Below are positions 18,700 to 29,425 of a DNA stretch of 64,000 nucleotides, in pieces. Numbering within the stretch: the stretch's first letter is position 1; each line of letters begins with the position of its first letter. The translations under genes were made by a program, and so were the position numbers. Where the stretch lies: the NCBI RefSeq assembly GCF_003148825.1, contig NZ_QGGZ01000002.1, positions 620,001 through 684,000 on the forward strand. Reading direction: 5' to 3'. A model generated the notes under the pieces. The model was given only the letters and a program-made list of their open reading frames with translations. It did not search any database and was not told the origin of the DNA. Source of the stretch: Streptomyces sp. CG 926. GTDB taxonomy: Bacteria; Actinomycetota; Actinomycetes; Streptomycetales; Streptomycetaceae.

Positions 18700-20052
18700 A
18701 TGACCTCGGACAAGCGTGTGGTGGTGATCGGCGGCGGCCTCGCGGGCCTACGGCTCGCGCAGCGGCTCGGCCCGGCCGCGGCGGTGACCGTCCTCGGCGA
18801 GGAGACCCACGTCCCGTACAACCGGGTCCTGCTCGCCGAGGTCCTCGCGGGCCGGTACGCACCGGAGGTGACGGCCCTGCCGGCACCCGGCCCGGCGCTG
18901 CGGCGGGGGGTCCGGGCGGTGCGCGTGGACCGCGACGAGCGGGCCGTGCACTGCGACGACGGCACGGTGGCCCGGTACGACACGCTGGTGCTGGCGACCG
19001 GTTCGAACGCGGTGCTCCCGCCGCTGCGCGGACTGTTCGAACCGGAGGGACGGGACCTCCCGGACGGGGTGCACGCCTTCCGCACGATGGACGACTGCCT
19101 GGCCCTGTCGGCGGCCGTAGGGCCGGGGACACGCGTGGTGGTGATCGGCGGGGGCCTGCTGGGCGTCTCGGCGACCCGTGCGCTCGCCGCGCGGGGCGCG
19201 CAGGTGGTCCTGGCGCAGCAGGGCGAGCGCCTGATGGAACGCCAGCTGGACGCGGACGCCTCCGCCCTGCTCCACACGCACCTGACCGACCTCGGCGTCG
19301 AGATCCACACGGAATGCCGGGTCCGCGGCCTGCTCACGACGGGGTCGCCCGCGGGTCCGCTGCCGGGGCTGCGCCCCGGACCCCGCGCCTCGAACGCCGG
19401 CGGGGCTGGTTCTTCGGCCCGTCCGGCGTCCGAGGACCGGGTCCGGGCGGAGCCCGGGAAACGGCGGGGCGGAACGGAAACTCCGCGCAAGGTCACCGGG
19501 GTCGAACTCGCCGACGGCTACCGCCTCGACGCCGACCTCGTCGTCCTCGCCTGCGGCGTACGTCCCCGCGTCGGCCTCGCCCGGGCCGCCGGGCTGGACG
19601 TCCGCACCGGCATCGTGGTCGACGACCACCTCCGCACCAGCGACCCCCGCATCCACGCCGTCGGCGACTGCGCCGAGCACGCCGGCCAGGTGTACGGCCT
19701 CGCGGGCGCCGCCCTGGAACAGGCCGACACCCTGGCCGCGGTCCTCACCGGCGAGCCCGCGCGGTACACCGGCACCCGCGCCCTCACCCGCCTCACCCTC
19801 ACCACCGACGCGGACCGCTCCCTCGATCTCGCCGCCTTCGGCGAGACCACCCCCCGGCCCGGCGACGACGTGGTCCGCCTCGCCGACGCCACCCGCCGCA
19901 CCTACCGCAAGGTCGTCCTGCGGGGCGACCGCCTCGTCGGCGGCGTACTGCTCGGCGAGCTCTCCACCGTGGGGGCCCTCGCCCGCACCTGGGAGGGCGA
20001 GGAACCACCGCACGACCTGTTCCACCTGCTCACCGACGACGGAGGCCACTGA
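18700..20052 (+). CDS. NAD(P)/FAD-dependent oxidoreductase of the nitrite reductase cluster
   Basis: 450 residues. N-terminal FAD motif VVVIGGGLAGLRLAQRL, second dinucleotide motif VVVIGGGLLGVSATRALA near residue 147, and the FAD-binding ATG and DPRIHAVGDCAEH motifs (last near residue 310). It resembles the flavoprotein half of NirB and of NasB-type electron-transfer subunits, so it may supply electrons to NasA or NirB. It lacks the Fe-S and siroheme domains. Residues about 215-265 (from GSPAGPLPGLRPGPRASNA to KRRGGTE) are an unusual insertion, encoded by two arms of the Streptomyces palindromic repeat. The stop is directly followed by nirB (ATG 20054), so the genes are likely coupled. Confidence 0.85.
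   Translation: MTSDKRVVVIGGGLAGLRLAQRLGPAAAVTVLGEETHVPYNRVLLAEVLAGRYAPEVTALPAPGPALRRGVRAVRVDRDERAVHCDDGTVARYDTLVLATGSNAVLPPLRGLFEPEGRDLPDGVHAFRTMDDCLALSAAVGPGTRVVVIGGGLLGVSATRALAARGAQVVLAQQGERLMERQLDADASALLHTHLTDLGVEIHTECRVRGLLTTGSPAGPLPGLRPGPRASNAGGAGSSARPASEDRVRAEPGKRRGGTETPRKVTGVELADGYRLDADLVVLACGVRPRVGLARAAGLDVRTGIVVDDHLRTSDPRIHAVGDCAEHAGQVYGLAGAALEQADTLAAVLTGEPARYTGTRALTRLTLTTDADRSLDLAAFGETTPRPGDDVVRLADATRRTYRKVVLRGDRLVGGVLLGELSTVGALARTWEGEEPPHDLFHLLTDDGGH
19365..19457 (+). repeat. Palindromic Streptomyces repeat embedded in a coding sequence
   Basis: 19365-19406, read on the minus strand, matches the 5' arm of the intergenic element at 56716-56757 at 38 of 42 bases; 19423-19457 matches the same family in the opposite orientation. 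Both arms are read through in frame within the oxidoreductase at 18700-20052. Confidence 0.75.
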
Positions 20053-20053
20053 C

Positions 20054-22579
20054 ATGACCGAGCCCCTGCCCACGATCGTGCTCATCGGGCACGGCATGGT
20101 CGGCCAGCACTACCTCGAAGCACTCGCCGAGCGCGGAGCCACCGCCACGCACCGGATCACCGTGCTCTGCGAGGAGCCCCGGCCCGCCTACGACCGCGTG
20201 CACCTGACCTCGTACTTCTCCGGCAGCACCGCCGAGGACCTGTCCATGACGCCCGCCGGGTTCATGGCGGAGCACGGCATCGCCCTCCACCTCGACGACC
20301 CCGCCGAGCACATCGACCGGGCCGCCCGTACGGTCACCTCCCGATCCGGGCAGGTGTTCCCGTACGACGTCCTGGTGCTGGCCACCGGCAGCTATCCCTT
20401 CGTGCCACCGGTCCCGGGCAAGGACGCCCCCGGCTGCTTCGTCTACCGCACGATCGAGGACCTGCTCGCGATCGAGGAGTACGCGAAGACCAGGAGCTCC
20501 GGCGCGGTCGTCGGCGGCGGTCTCCTCGGGCTGGAGGCCGCCGGCGCCCTCCAGGGGCTGGGCCTGGCCACCCGCGTCGTCGAGTTCGCCCCGCGCCTGA
20601 TGCCCGTACAGGTCGACGAGGGCGGCGGCGCCGCCCTGCTGCGCACCATCGAGTCCATGGGGCTCACCGTCCACACCGGCGTCGGCACCCAGGAGGTGGT
20701 GACCGGCGAGGACGGCCACGTCAGCGGCATGCGGCTGTCCGACGGCTCGGTCGTCGACACCGACCTCGTCGTCTTCTCCGCCGGCGTCCGCCCCCGCGAC
20801 CAGCTGGCCCGCGACGCCGGACTCGACGTCGGCGAGCGCGGCGGCATCGCGGTCGACGCCCGCTGCCGTACCTCCGACGCGCACGTCTACGCCATCGGCG
20901 AGTGCGCCCTCGCCGTCGACGGCCGCGTCTACGGACTGGTCGCGCCCGGCTACGAGATGGCCGAGACGGCCGCCGACGATCTGCTCGGCCGCGAGAAGGA
21001 ATTCACCGGAGCCGACCTCTCCACCAAGCTCAAGCTCCTCGGCGTGGACGTGGCCTCCTTCGGCGACGCCCACGGCACCACCCCGGACAGCCTCGACGTC
21101 GTCTGGTCCGACTCCCGCTCCGGGATCTACAAGAAGCTGGTCGTCTCCCCCGACGGCGTCCTCCTCGGCGGGGTGCTGGTCGGCGACGCGGACTCCTACG
21201 GCCTGCTGCGCCCGCTCACCGGAAGCGTCCCGCCCGTGTCCCCCGAGCAGCTGGTGCTGCCCGCCGGGGTCGGCGCCCCGGTCGCGCTCGGCCCGTCCTC
21301 GCTCCCCGACCACGCGGTGATCTGCTCCTGCCACAACGTCACCAAGAAGGCCATCGCCGCCTGCGCCACCCTCGCCGAGGTCAAGAAGTGCACCAAGGCG
21401 GGCACCGGCTGCGGCAGCTGCGTCAAGGTGATCGGACAGCTGCTGCCCGCCGCCACCGACAAGGGACTGTGCGGCTGCTTCCCCTTCACCCGCGCCGAGC
21501 TCTACGAGATCGTCCGCACCCGCCGGCTGACCTCGTACCGGGAGATCCTCGACGGGCACGGCCGCCCGGCGGCCCGGGGCGGCGACGGCTGCGAGGTCTG
21601 CAAGCCCACCGTCGGCTCGATCATCGCCTCACTCGCCCCGACCCTCGGCGCGAGCGGCTACGTCCTGGACGGGGAGCAGGCCGCCCTCCAGGACACCAAC
21701 GACCACTTCCTCGCGAACATGCAGCGCAACGGCTCCTACTCGGTCGTCCCGCGCATCCCCGGCGGCGAGATCACCCCCGACAAGCTGATCGTGATCGGCG
21801 AGGTGGCCCGCGACTTCGGCCTCTACACGAAGATCACCGGCGGGCAGCGGATCGACCTCTTCGGGGCGAGCGTGGACCAGCTCCCGCGGATCTGGGCGCG
21901 GCTCGTCGACGCCGGGTTCGAGTCCGGGCACGCGTACGGGAAGGCGCTGCGCACGGTGAAGTCCTGCGTGGGGCAGACCTGGTGCCGCTACGGGGTCCAG
22001 GACAGCGTCCGGATGGCCATCGACCTGGAGCTGCGCTACCGGGGGCTGCGCTCCCCGCACAAGCTCAAGTCGGCGGTCTCCGGCTGCGCCCGCGAGTGCG
22101 CGGAGGCGCAGAGCAAGGACTTCGGCGTCATCGCGACGGCGAGTGGCTGGAACCTGTACGTGGGCGGCAACGGCGGGGCCACCCCGCGCCACGCCGACCT
22201 GCTGGCCCAGGACCTGTCGGACGCGGAACTGGTCCGACTGATCGACCGGTTCCTGATGTTCTACATCCGCACCGCGGACCGGCTGGAGCGGACCTCTACC
22301 TGGCTGGAGCGGTTGGAGGGGGGCCTGGCCCACCTGCGGGACGTGGTCGTGCACGACTCGCTCGGGCTGTGCGCGGAGCTGGAGGCCCTGATGGCCGACC
22401 ACGTGGCGCACTACCGGGACGAGTGGGCCGAGACGCTCCAGGACCCGGAGCGGCTGCGCCGGTTCGTGTCCTTCGTCAACGCGCCCGGCGCCCCCGACCC
22501 GACCGTGAAGTTCGTCCCGGAGCGTGACCAGGTCAAGCCCGACCTGGCCGTCCTGACCATAGGAGGACCCGTCCGATGA
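20054..22579 (+). CDS. nirB: Nitrite reductase [NAD(P)H], large subunit
   Basis: 841 residues, the usual NirB length. Domain order: FAD/NAD oxidoreductase (VLIGHGMVGQHYL at the start, VVGGGLLGLEAAGAL near 150, YAIGECALA near 280), BFD-like [2Fe-2S] domain near 420-475 (ICSCHNVTKKAI, GTGCGSCVKV), then the siroheme/[4Fe-4S] half-domains with KSCVGQTWCRYG and the SGCARECAEAQ motif supplying the four cysteines. It reduces nitrite to ammonium with six electrons from NAD(P)H in the cytoplasm. The last four bases (ATGA) overlap the nirD start, indicating translational coupling. Confidence 0.97.
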   Translation: MTEPLPTIVLIGHGMVGQHYLEALAERGATATHRITVLCEEPRPAYDRVHLTSYFSGSTAEDLSMTPAGFMAEHGIALHLDDPAEHIDRAARTVTSRSGQVFPYDVLVLATGSYPFVPPVPGKDAPGCFVYRTIEDLLAIEEYAKTRSSGAVVGGGLLGLEAAGALQGLGLATRVVEFAPRLMPVQVDEGGGAALLRTIESMGLTVHTGVGTQEVVTGEDGHVSGMRLSDGSVVDTDLVVFSAGVRPRDQLARDAGLDVGERGGIAVDARCRTSDAHVYAIGECALAVDGRVYGLVAPGYEMAETAADDLLGREKEFTGADLSTKLKLLGVDVASFGDAHGTTPDSLDVVWSDSRSGIYKKLVVSPDGVLLGGVLVGDADSYGLLRPLTGSVPPVSPEQLVLPAGVGAPVALGPSSLPDHAVICSCHNVTKKAIAACATLAEVKKCTKAGTGCGSCVKVIGQLLPAATDKGLCGCFPFTRAELYEIVRTRRLTSYREILDGHGRPAARGGDGCEVCKPTVGSIIASLAPTLGASGYVLDGEQAALQDTNDHFLANMQRNGSYSVVPRIPGGEITPDKLIVIGEVARDFGLYTKITGGQRIDLFGASVDQLPRIWARLVDAGFESGHAYGKALRTVKSCVGQTWCRYGVQDSVRMAIDLELRYRGLRSPHKLKSAVSGCARECAEAQSKDFGVIATASGWNLYVGGNGGATPRHADLLAQDLSDAELVRLIDRFLMFYIRTADRLERTSTWLERLEGGLAHLRDVVVHDSLGLCAELEALMADHVAHYRDEWAETLQDPERLRRFVSFVNAPGAPDPTVKFVPERDQVKPDLAVLTIGGPVR

Positions 22580-22908
22580 CCGTGGAACTGAAGGTGGCGC
22601 AGGGCTGGCTGACGGTGTGCGAGCTGTCCGCGCTCATCCCCGGGCGCGGGGTGGCGGCGCTGCTGCCGGACGGGAGCCAGGCCGCGGTGTTCGTCGACCG
22701 CGCGGGGCGCCCGTACGCCATCGGCAACCAGGACCCCTTCACCGGCGCGCAGGTGCTCTCGCGCGGGCTGGTGGGGACGGCCGGAGGGCGACCCTTCGTG
22801 GCCTCCCCGCTGCTCAAGCAGCGCTTCGACCTGGAGTCGGGGCGCTGCCTGGACGACGAGGAGACGGCGGTCCGGACCTACCCGGTGCGAACCGCCGTGA
22901 CCTCGTGA
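22576..22908 (+). CDS. nirD: Nitrite reductase [NAD(P)H], small subunit
   Basis: 110 residues, Rieske-like fold as in NirD, recognisable by LIPGRGVAALLPDGSQAAVF, YAIGNQDPFTGAQVLSRGLVG and the final FDLESGRCLDDEETAVRTYPV. Like other NirD proteins it lacks the Rieske Cys/His cluster ligands. It partners NirB in nitrite assimilation. It starts within the nirB stop (ATGA). Its 3' end runs into an 8-bp tandem repeat that supplies the stop codon. Confidence 0.95.
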   Translation: MTVELKVAQGWLTVCELSALIPGRGVAALLPDGSQAAVFVDRAGRPYAIGNQDPFTGAQVLSRGLVGTAGGRPFVASPLLKQRFDLESGRCLDDEETAVRTYPVRTAVTS

Positions 22909-22942
22909 CCTCGTGACCTGGTGACCTCATGACCTCGTGACC
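22897..22942 (+). repeat. 8-bp tandem repeat over the nirD stop codon
   Basis: Unit GTGACCTC repeated about 5.5 times with single-base variants. Because 8 is not a multiple of 3, successive TGA triplets fall in all three frames, so the array works as an all-frame stop at the end of the nir operon. Confidence 0.85.
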
Positions 22943-22975
22943 GTACGACCTGGCGTACCGCGGGGTGGCGCGTGA

Positions 22976-23383
22976 TCAGCTCTGGACCATCGACGGGTCC
23001 ATCCACATGATCTCCCAGGTGTGCCCGTCGAGGTCGTCGAAGGCGCGGCCGTACATGACGCCGTGGTCCTGGGCGGGGCGGGGCTCGGTGGCGCCGGCCG
23101 CCAGGGCCCCGTCCACCAGCTCGTCGACCGCGGTGCGGCTCTCGGCGCTCAGGCAGATCAGCACCTCGGACGTCTTCGTGGCGTCCGCGATCTCCTTGTG
23201 GGTGAAGTCCTTGTAGCGGGCCTCGGTCAGGAGCATCGCGACGATGGTGTCGCTGATGACCATCGAGGCGCAGTTCTCGTCGGTGAACTGGGCGTTGAAG
23301 GAGTAGCCCAGCTTGCTCCAGAAGGTCTTGCTGGCGTCCAGGTCCTTGACCGGCAGGTTGACGAAGATCATGGTGGCGGACAT
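22976..23383 (-). CDS. VOC family protein (glyoxalase-like)
   Basis: 135 residues from ATG 23383. Paired beta-alpha-beta-beta-beta modules: FVNLPVKDLDASKTFWSKLGY at the N-terminus and YGRAFDDLDGHTWEIMWMD at the C-terminus. The C-terminal W-E-I-M-W motif is typical of the lactoylglutathione lyase-like subgroup common in actinobacteria; a glutamate there can be a metal ligand. Specific substrate unknown; such proteins act in detoxification, antibiotic binding or dioxygenation. The start has AGAGA-rich sequence upstream. The gene converges with nirD. Confidence 0.87.
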   Translation of the reverse strand: MSATMIFVNLPVKDLDASKTFWSKLGYSFNAQFTDENCASMVISDTIVAMLLTEARYKDFTHKEIADATKTSEVLICLSAESRTAVDELVDGALAAGATEPRPAQDHGVMYGRAFDDLDGHTWEIMWMDPSMVQS

Positions 23384-23653
23384 CGAGGTCTCTCTTCTCT
23401 CGGTACTGCTCGGTACTGCTCGTTGCTGTCGAGAGGTAGACCCCGGGTCCCCCGGAAACTCATCGCTCCCCCACGAAGTTTTTTCGATTTTTCTTTTCTG
23501 ACCACGAAACCGCAGGTCAGGGAAGTGTCCGTCAAGCGGTCGCTCATGCGTCATGGGGAGTTGGGGCCACGGCAACTGGCGGCTCCTAGGTTCCTCGACG
23601 CGTGCGCCCCCGCGTCCGACCGGCCGCGGGGCCTTCCTCCCACAGGAGTGACC

Positions 23654-24814
23654 GTGGAACGTCGTACCTTCCTGCGCGGTGCGGTGATCGGTTCGTCGGC
23701 CGCCGCCTTCGGCGGCACGTTGATGCACGGGGCCGCCTACGCCGCCCCCGCCCAGCCGGGTGCCGGCCCGTACGGGGCGCTCGGCGCGGCCGACGCCAAC
23801 GGCCTCATGCTCCCCAGCGGCTTCTCCAGCCGGGTCATCGCCCGCTCGGGCCAGACCGTCAGCGGTACCTCGTACACCTGGCACAGCGCTCCTGACGGCG
23901 GTGCCTGCTTCGTCGACGGCTCGGGCTGGATCTACGTGTCCAACTCGGAGATCAACCCCTCCGGCGGCGCGAGCGCGGTGAAGTTCAACTCCTCCGGCAC
24001 CGTCACCGGCGCCTACCGGATCCTCTCCAACACCCGGCAGAACTGCGCGGGCGGCAAGACCCCCTGGAACACCTGGCTGTCCTGCGAGGAGGTCGACCGC
24101 GGCTTCGTCTACGAGACCGACCCGTACGGGGTGAACGCGGCCGTGCAGCGCCCCGCGATGGGCCGGTTCAAGCACGAGGCGGCCGCCGCCGACCCGGTGC
24201 GCCAGGTCATCTACCTGACCGAGGACGAGACCAGCGGCTGCTTCTACCGCTTCATCCCGACCACCTGGGGCAACCTCTCCTCCGGCACCCTCCAGGTCCT
24301 GAAGGCCGGCACCGCCACCTCGGGCTCCTTCACCTGGCAGAACGTCCCGGACCCGGACGGGTCGCCGACCGCGACCCGCAGCCAGGTCTCGGGCTCGAAG
24401 AAGTTCAACGGCGGCGAGGGCTGCCACTACGCCAACGACACCGTCTGGTTCACCACGAAGGGCGACAACCGGGTCTGGCAGCTGAACCTCACCAACAGCA
24501 CGTACGAGCTGGCCTACGACGACTCGCTCGTGCCCGGCGGCGCGGCCCCGCTGACCGGCGTGGACAACGTCACCGGGTCCTCCTACGGCGACCTGTACGT
24601 CGCCGAGGACGGCGGCAACATGGAGATCTGTGTGATCACCCCGGACGACGTGGTGGCGCCCTTCCTGCGGATCACCGGCCAGTCCTCCTCCGAGATCACC
24701 GGCCCCGCCTTCTCCCCCGCCGGCAACCGCCTCTACTTCTCCAGCCAGCGCGGCACGAGCGGAAGCTCCTCGGGCGGCATCACCTACGAGGTCACGGGCC
24801 CCTTCCGCACCTGA
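23654..24814 (+). CDS. Tat-exported PhoX-like (DUF839) protein
   Basis: 386 residues from GTG 23654 with AGGAG 5 bases upstream. The N-terminus is a twin-arginine signal, ERRTFLRGAVIGSSAAAFGG, with a probable cleavage site near AYAAP. The mature part is a PhoX-type beta-propeller, seen in NCAGGKTPWNTWLSCEE, RFKHEAAAADP, YLTEDETSGCFYRF and GEGCHYANDTVWFTTKGDN. PhoX phosphatases use Ca/Fe cofactors inserted before Tat export, which fits the signal. Phosphatase activity is inferred from the family only. It is monocistronic and convergent with the ArsR-like gene. Confidence 0.87.
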   Translation: MERRTFLRGAVIGSSAAAFGGTLMHGAAYAAPAQPGAGPYGALGAADANGLMLPSGFSSRVIARSGQTVSGTSYTWHSAPDGGACFVDGSGWIYVSNSEINPSGGASAVKFNSSGTVTGAYRILSNTRQNCAGGKTPWNTWLSCEEVDRGFVYETDPYGVNAAVQRPAMGRFKHEAAAADPVRQVIYLTEDETSGCFYRFIPTTWGNLSSGTLQVLKAGTATSGSFTWQNVPDPDGSPTATRSQVSGSKKFNGGEGCHYANDTVWFTTKGDNRVWQLNLTNSTYELAYDDSLVPGGAAPLTGVDNVTGSSYGDLYVAEDGGNMEICVITPDDVVAPFLRITGQSSSEITGPAFSPAGNRLYFSSQRGTSGSSSGGITYEVTGPFRT

Positions 24815-24855
24815 CCCTCCCAGCCCCGCTCTCCCCAGCCCCGCCGGCCTCTCCA

Positions 24856-24900
24856 GCCCCGCCGGCGTTTGAGGCGCGGGGGCTCGGGGGCAGCGCCCCC
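24856..24900 (+). repeat. Intergenic copy of the palindromic repeat
   Basis: Contains the shared core GCCGGCGTTTGAGGCGCGGG followed by a GC-rich inner hairpin (GGGGGCT ... AGCGCCCCC). Same family as the copies at 19365, 52741 and 56714. Confidence 0.75.
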
Positions 24901-24923
24901 GCAACGGACCGGCACCCGCACAA

Positions 24924-24963
24924 CCGCCGCACCCCCACGGGCAACCCCGCAGGGGTGCGGCGG
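24924..24963. terminator. Bidirectional hairpin between convergent genes
   Basis: Perfect 12-bp arms CCGCCGCACCCC/GGGGTGCGGCGG with a 16-base loop, between the PhoX-like gene and the minus-strand regulator gene. Confidence 0.6.
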
Positions 24964-24969
24964 CCGCGT

Positions 24970-25968
24970 TCACGACGCCACCGCCCCACCCTTCAGCAGC
25001 GCGGCCCCCAGCGGCGTCACGGTGTGCAGCACCGCGTTCCCCCGCCGCAGCGTGGTCACCAGCCCCGCCTCCCGCATCACGCAGGCGTGCTGGCTCGCCG
25101 AGGCCAGCGAGACCCCGGCCCGGCGGGCCAGCTCGCTGGTGGTCGCCCCGTCCCCTATGGCCCGCAGCACCACCGACCTCGTGTGCCCCACCAGCTTGCC
25201 CAGCGTGCGCTGGCGCTGCTCCTCCACCGGCCGGGCCGCCTCCCCGCCCGCGGGCGCCGAGGCCAGCTGCGCGGCGGCCGGGTAGACCAGCACCGGCGGC
25301 AGCTCCGGATCGTGCAGGGTCACCGCGGTGCGTCGGCAGAAGAAGGAGGGCTGGAGAAGCAGCCCGCGCCCCCGCAGCCGTACGTCCCGGTCCACCGGGT
25401 AATCGCATTCCAGCACCGGAGCCCGCCAGCGCAGCATCGGCGGCAGCGAGTCCAGCAGCTCGTCCGCGCCGCCGTCCAGCAGGGCCCGACCGCGCGCGGC
25501 GCGCTCGGCCTCGATCTGGGCCTGGATATGCGTCCAGTACGGCTCCACGGCGGCCCGGTGGTACGCCCGCAGCTCGCCCATGAGCCGCGGCAGCTGCTTG
25601 TCACCGCCGTCCATGAACTCCCGTAGCCGCGGCGTCATCGGCGCCCCGGCGCCCAGCAACTGCAGCTCGCGCCGCATGCGCTCGGGACGGATCCCGCGCA
25701 GCGCGTCGAGGCCCAGGTCCCACCCGTACTGCCCCTCCACAGGGGTCAAGAAATCGGGGAAATAACCGCGACTCGGTATGAGCATACCGAGCGTGCGTGT
25801 TTCACTATTCAACCTGCTCCGGGTTTCCGTACGCCATTCACCGAACAACCGGGCATCGCGCCGGTCTCTTAAGCGATGAAAGCTGAGAATCGTTTCCCAC
25901 AACGCATCGGGACGCCCTGCCATCCGTACGCGTGCCAGGTCCACTCCAGTGAAATGGATACGCAGCAC
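24970..25968 (-). CDS. ArsR-type winged-helix transcriptional regulator (DUF5937-like N-terminus)
   Basis: 332 residues from GTG 25968, where the family-like VLRIHFTGVDLARVRMA begins; a GGTGGGGG stretch lies just upstream. The N-terminal 230 residues form the large domain found before ArsR-type HTH domains in many Streptomyces regulators. The C-terminal 80 residues contain the winged helix: GHTRSVVLRAIGDGATTSELARRAGVSLASASQHACVMREAGLV. No metal-binding cysteines of the classic ArsR type are seen. The target is unknown; the structured 384-base region upstream may hold its own operator. Confidence 0.83.
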   Translation of the reverse strand: MLRIHFTGVDLARVRMAGRPDALWETILSFHRLRDRRDARLFGEWRTETRSRLNSETRTLGMLIPSRGYFPDFLTPVEGQYGWDLGLDALRGIRPERMRRELQLLGAGAPMTPRLREFMDGGDKQLPRLMGELRAYHRAAVEPYWTHIQAQIEAERAARGRALLDGGADELLDSLPPMLRWRAPVLECDYPVDRDVRLRGRGLLLQPSFFCRRTAVTLHDPELPPVLVYPAAAQLASAPAGGEAARPVEEQRQRTLGKLVGHTRSVVLRAIGDGATTSELARRAGVSLASASQHACVMREAGLVTTLRRGNAVLHTVTPLGAALLKGGAVAS

Positions 25969-26352
25969 CGAACCCCCACCTGTGCAACCGCAATCCCCCC
26001 GCCCCATGAGTATGCACGCCGTCACACGTTGTCACCACGCCCTTTCGGCCACAGTTGAAACCCCTTTCGGCGGGGGCGTGACAACCGAAATCCTGTACTC
26101 CGCCGGGCACACTCCGGTGCGACCGAAACGCTCCGCGAAGGCCGTGGGGGGCTTTGCGGGGCCTGGCGGTCGGTCGCACCGGGAAGCGCCGACGTGCCCG
26201 GCAGAATGACAGCGGCGGTGGACGGGTGGGGATCCGTCCACCGCCTGCTGGCGTAAAGATTTGTTGAACAACAAAAATAGGCGCGCCCGCCCCCGGGCAG
26301 TCAGGGAACCCGGGGACAGGCGCGGTCTATGGGGCCCTTGGCGGGCCAGGGG
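25969..26352. other. Gene-free, palindrome-rich intergenic region
   Basis: 384 bases without a credible gene. It holds a 12-bp inverted repeat with 45-base spacer (26114-26125/26171-26182), a strong hairpin at 26214-26245, and an AT-rich palindrome TTGTTGAACAACAA at 26261-26274. The left part must contain the promoter of the minus-strand regulator; the right part follows ppdK. Confidence 0.6.
26214..26245 (-). terminator. Hairpin downstream of ppdK
   Basis: Perfect 12-bp arms GGCGGTGGACGG/CCGTCCACCGCC with an 8-base loop, about 108 bases past the ppdK stop on the minus strand. There is no strong T-run, as is common in Streptomyces. Confidence 0.5.
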
Positions 26353-29061
<2,709 letters not shown>

Positions 29062-29425
29062 GGGTCTCGACTCCTCGAGGCTCGGTGGCTGCCCTGACGG
29101 CCAGGAACATACCCAGATCGAAGGCTTCTGGGTACGTCCACTTGGTCGTCATACGGCTGTAACCACCCGTGCGCCAGCAGATCGAAAGTAACTCATGGGT
29201 AATCAGAAAGTACGAACAGCCTTCACATCCCGAAGGGTGAGGGGCCTTCTGAGGCCTGATCACGCTCGGATGAGCGATCATCGATACATTTGCATTCAAG
29301 TATTGAACGCACAAAGGGTGGCACCCAGTGCCACCCTTTGAAAGTCTTACCCGTGACTTCTGTGCTCATCTGAGCGAAACCCTTCCCATGCGTGGCGTAT
29401 ATCACGCACCACGGAGGGCGATTTG
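29062..29425. other. Intergenic region between dusB and ppdK
   Basis: 364 bases with no credible gene and lower GC than the neighbours. On the minus strand it holds the dusB terminator hairpin (29312-29340) and then the ppdK upstream region. I see AT-rich promoter-like sequence around 29160-29310 but no confident -35/-10 pair or riboswitch. Confidence 0.6.
29312..29340 (-). terminator. Perfect hairpin downstream of dusB
   Basis: 13-bp perfect arms CAAAGGGTGGCAC/GTGCCACCCTTTG with a 3-base loop, 86 bases after the dusB stop on the minus strand. Confidence 0.7.
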
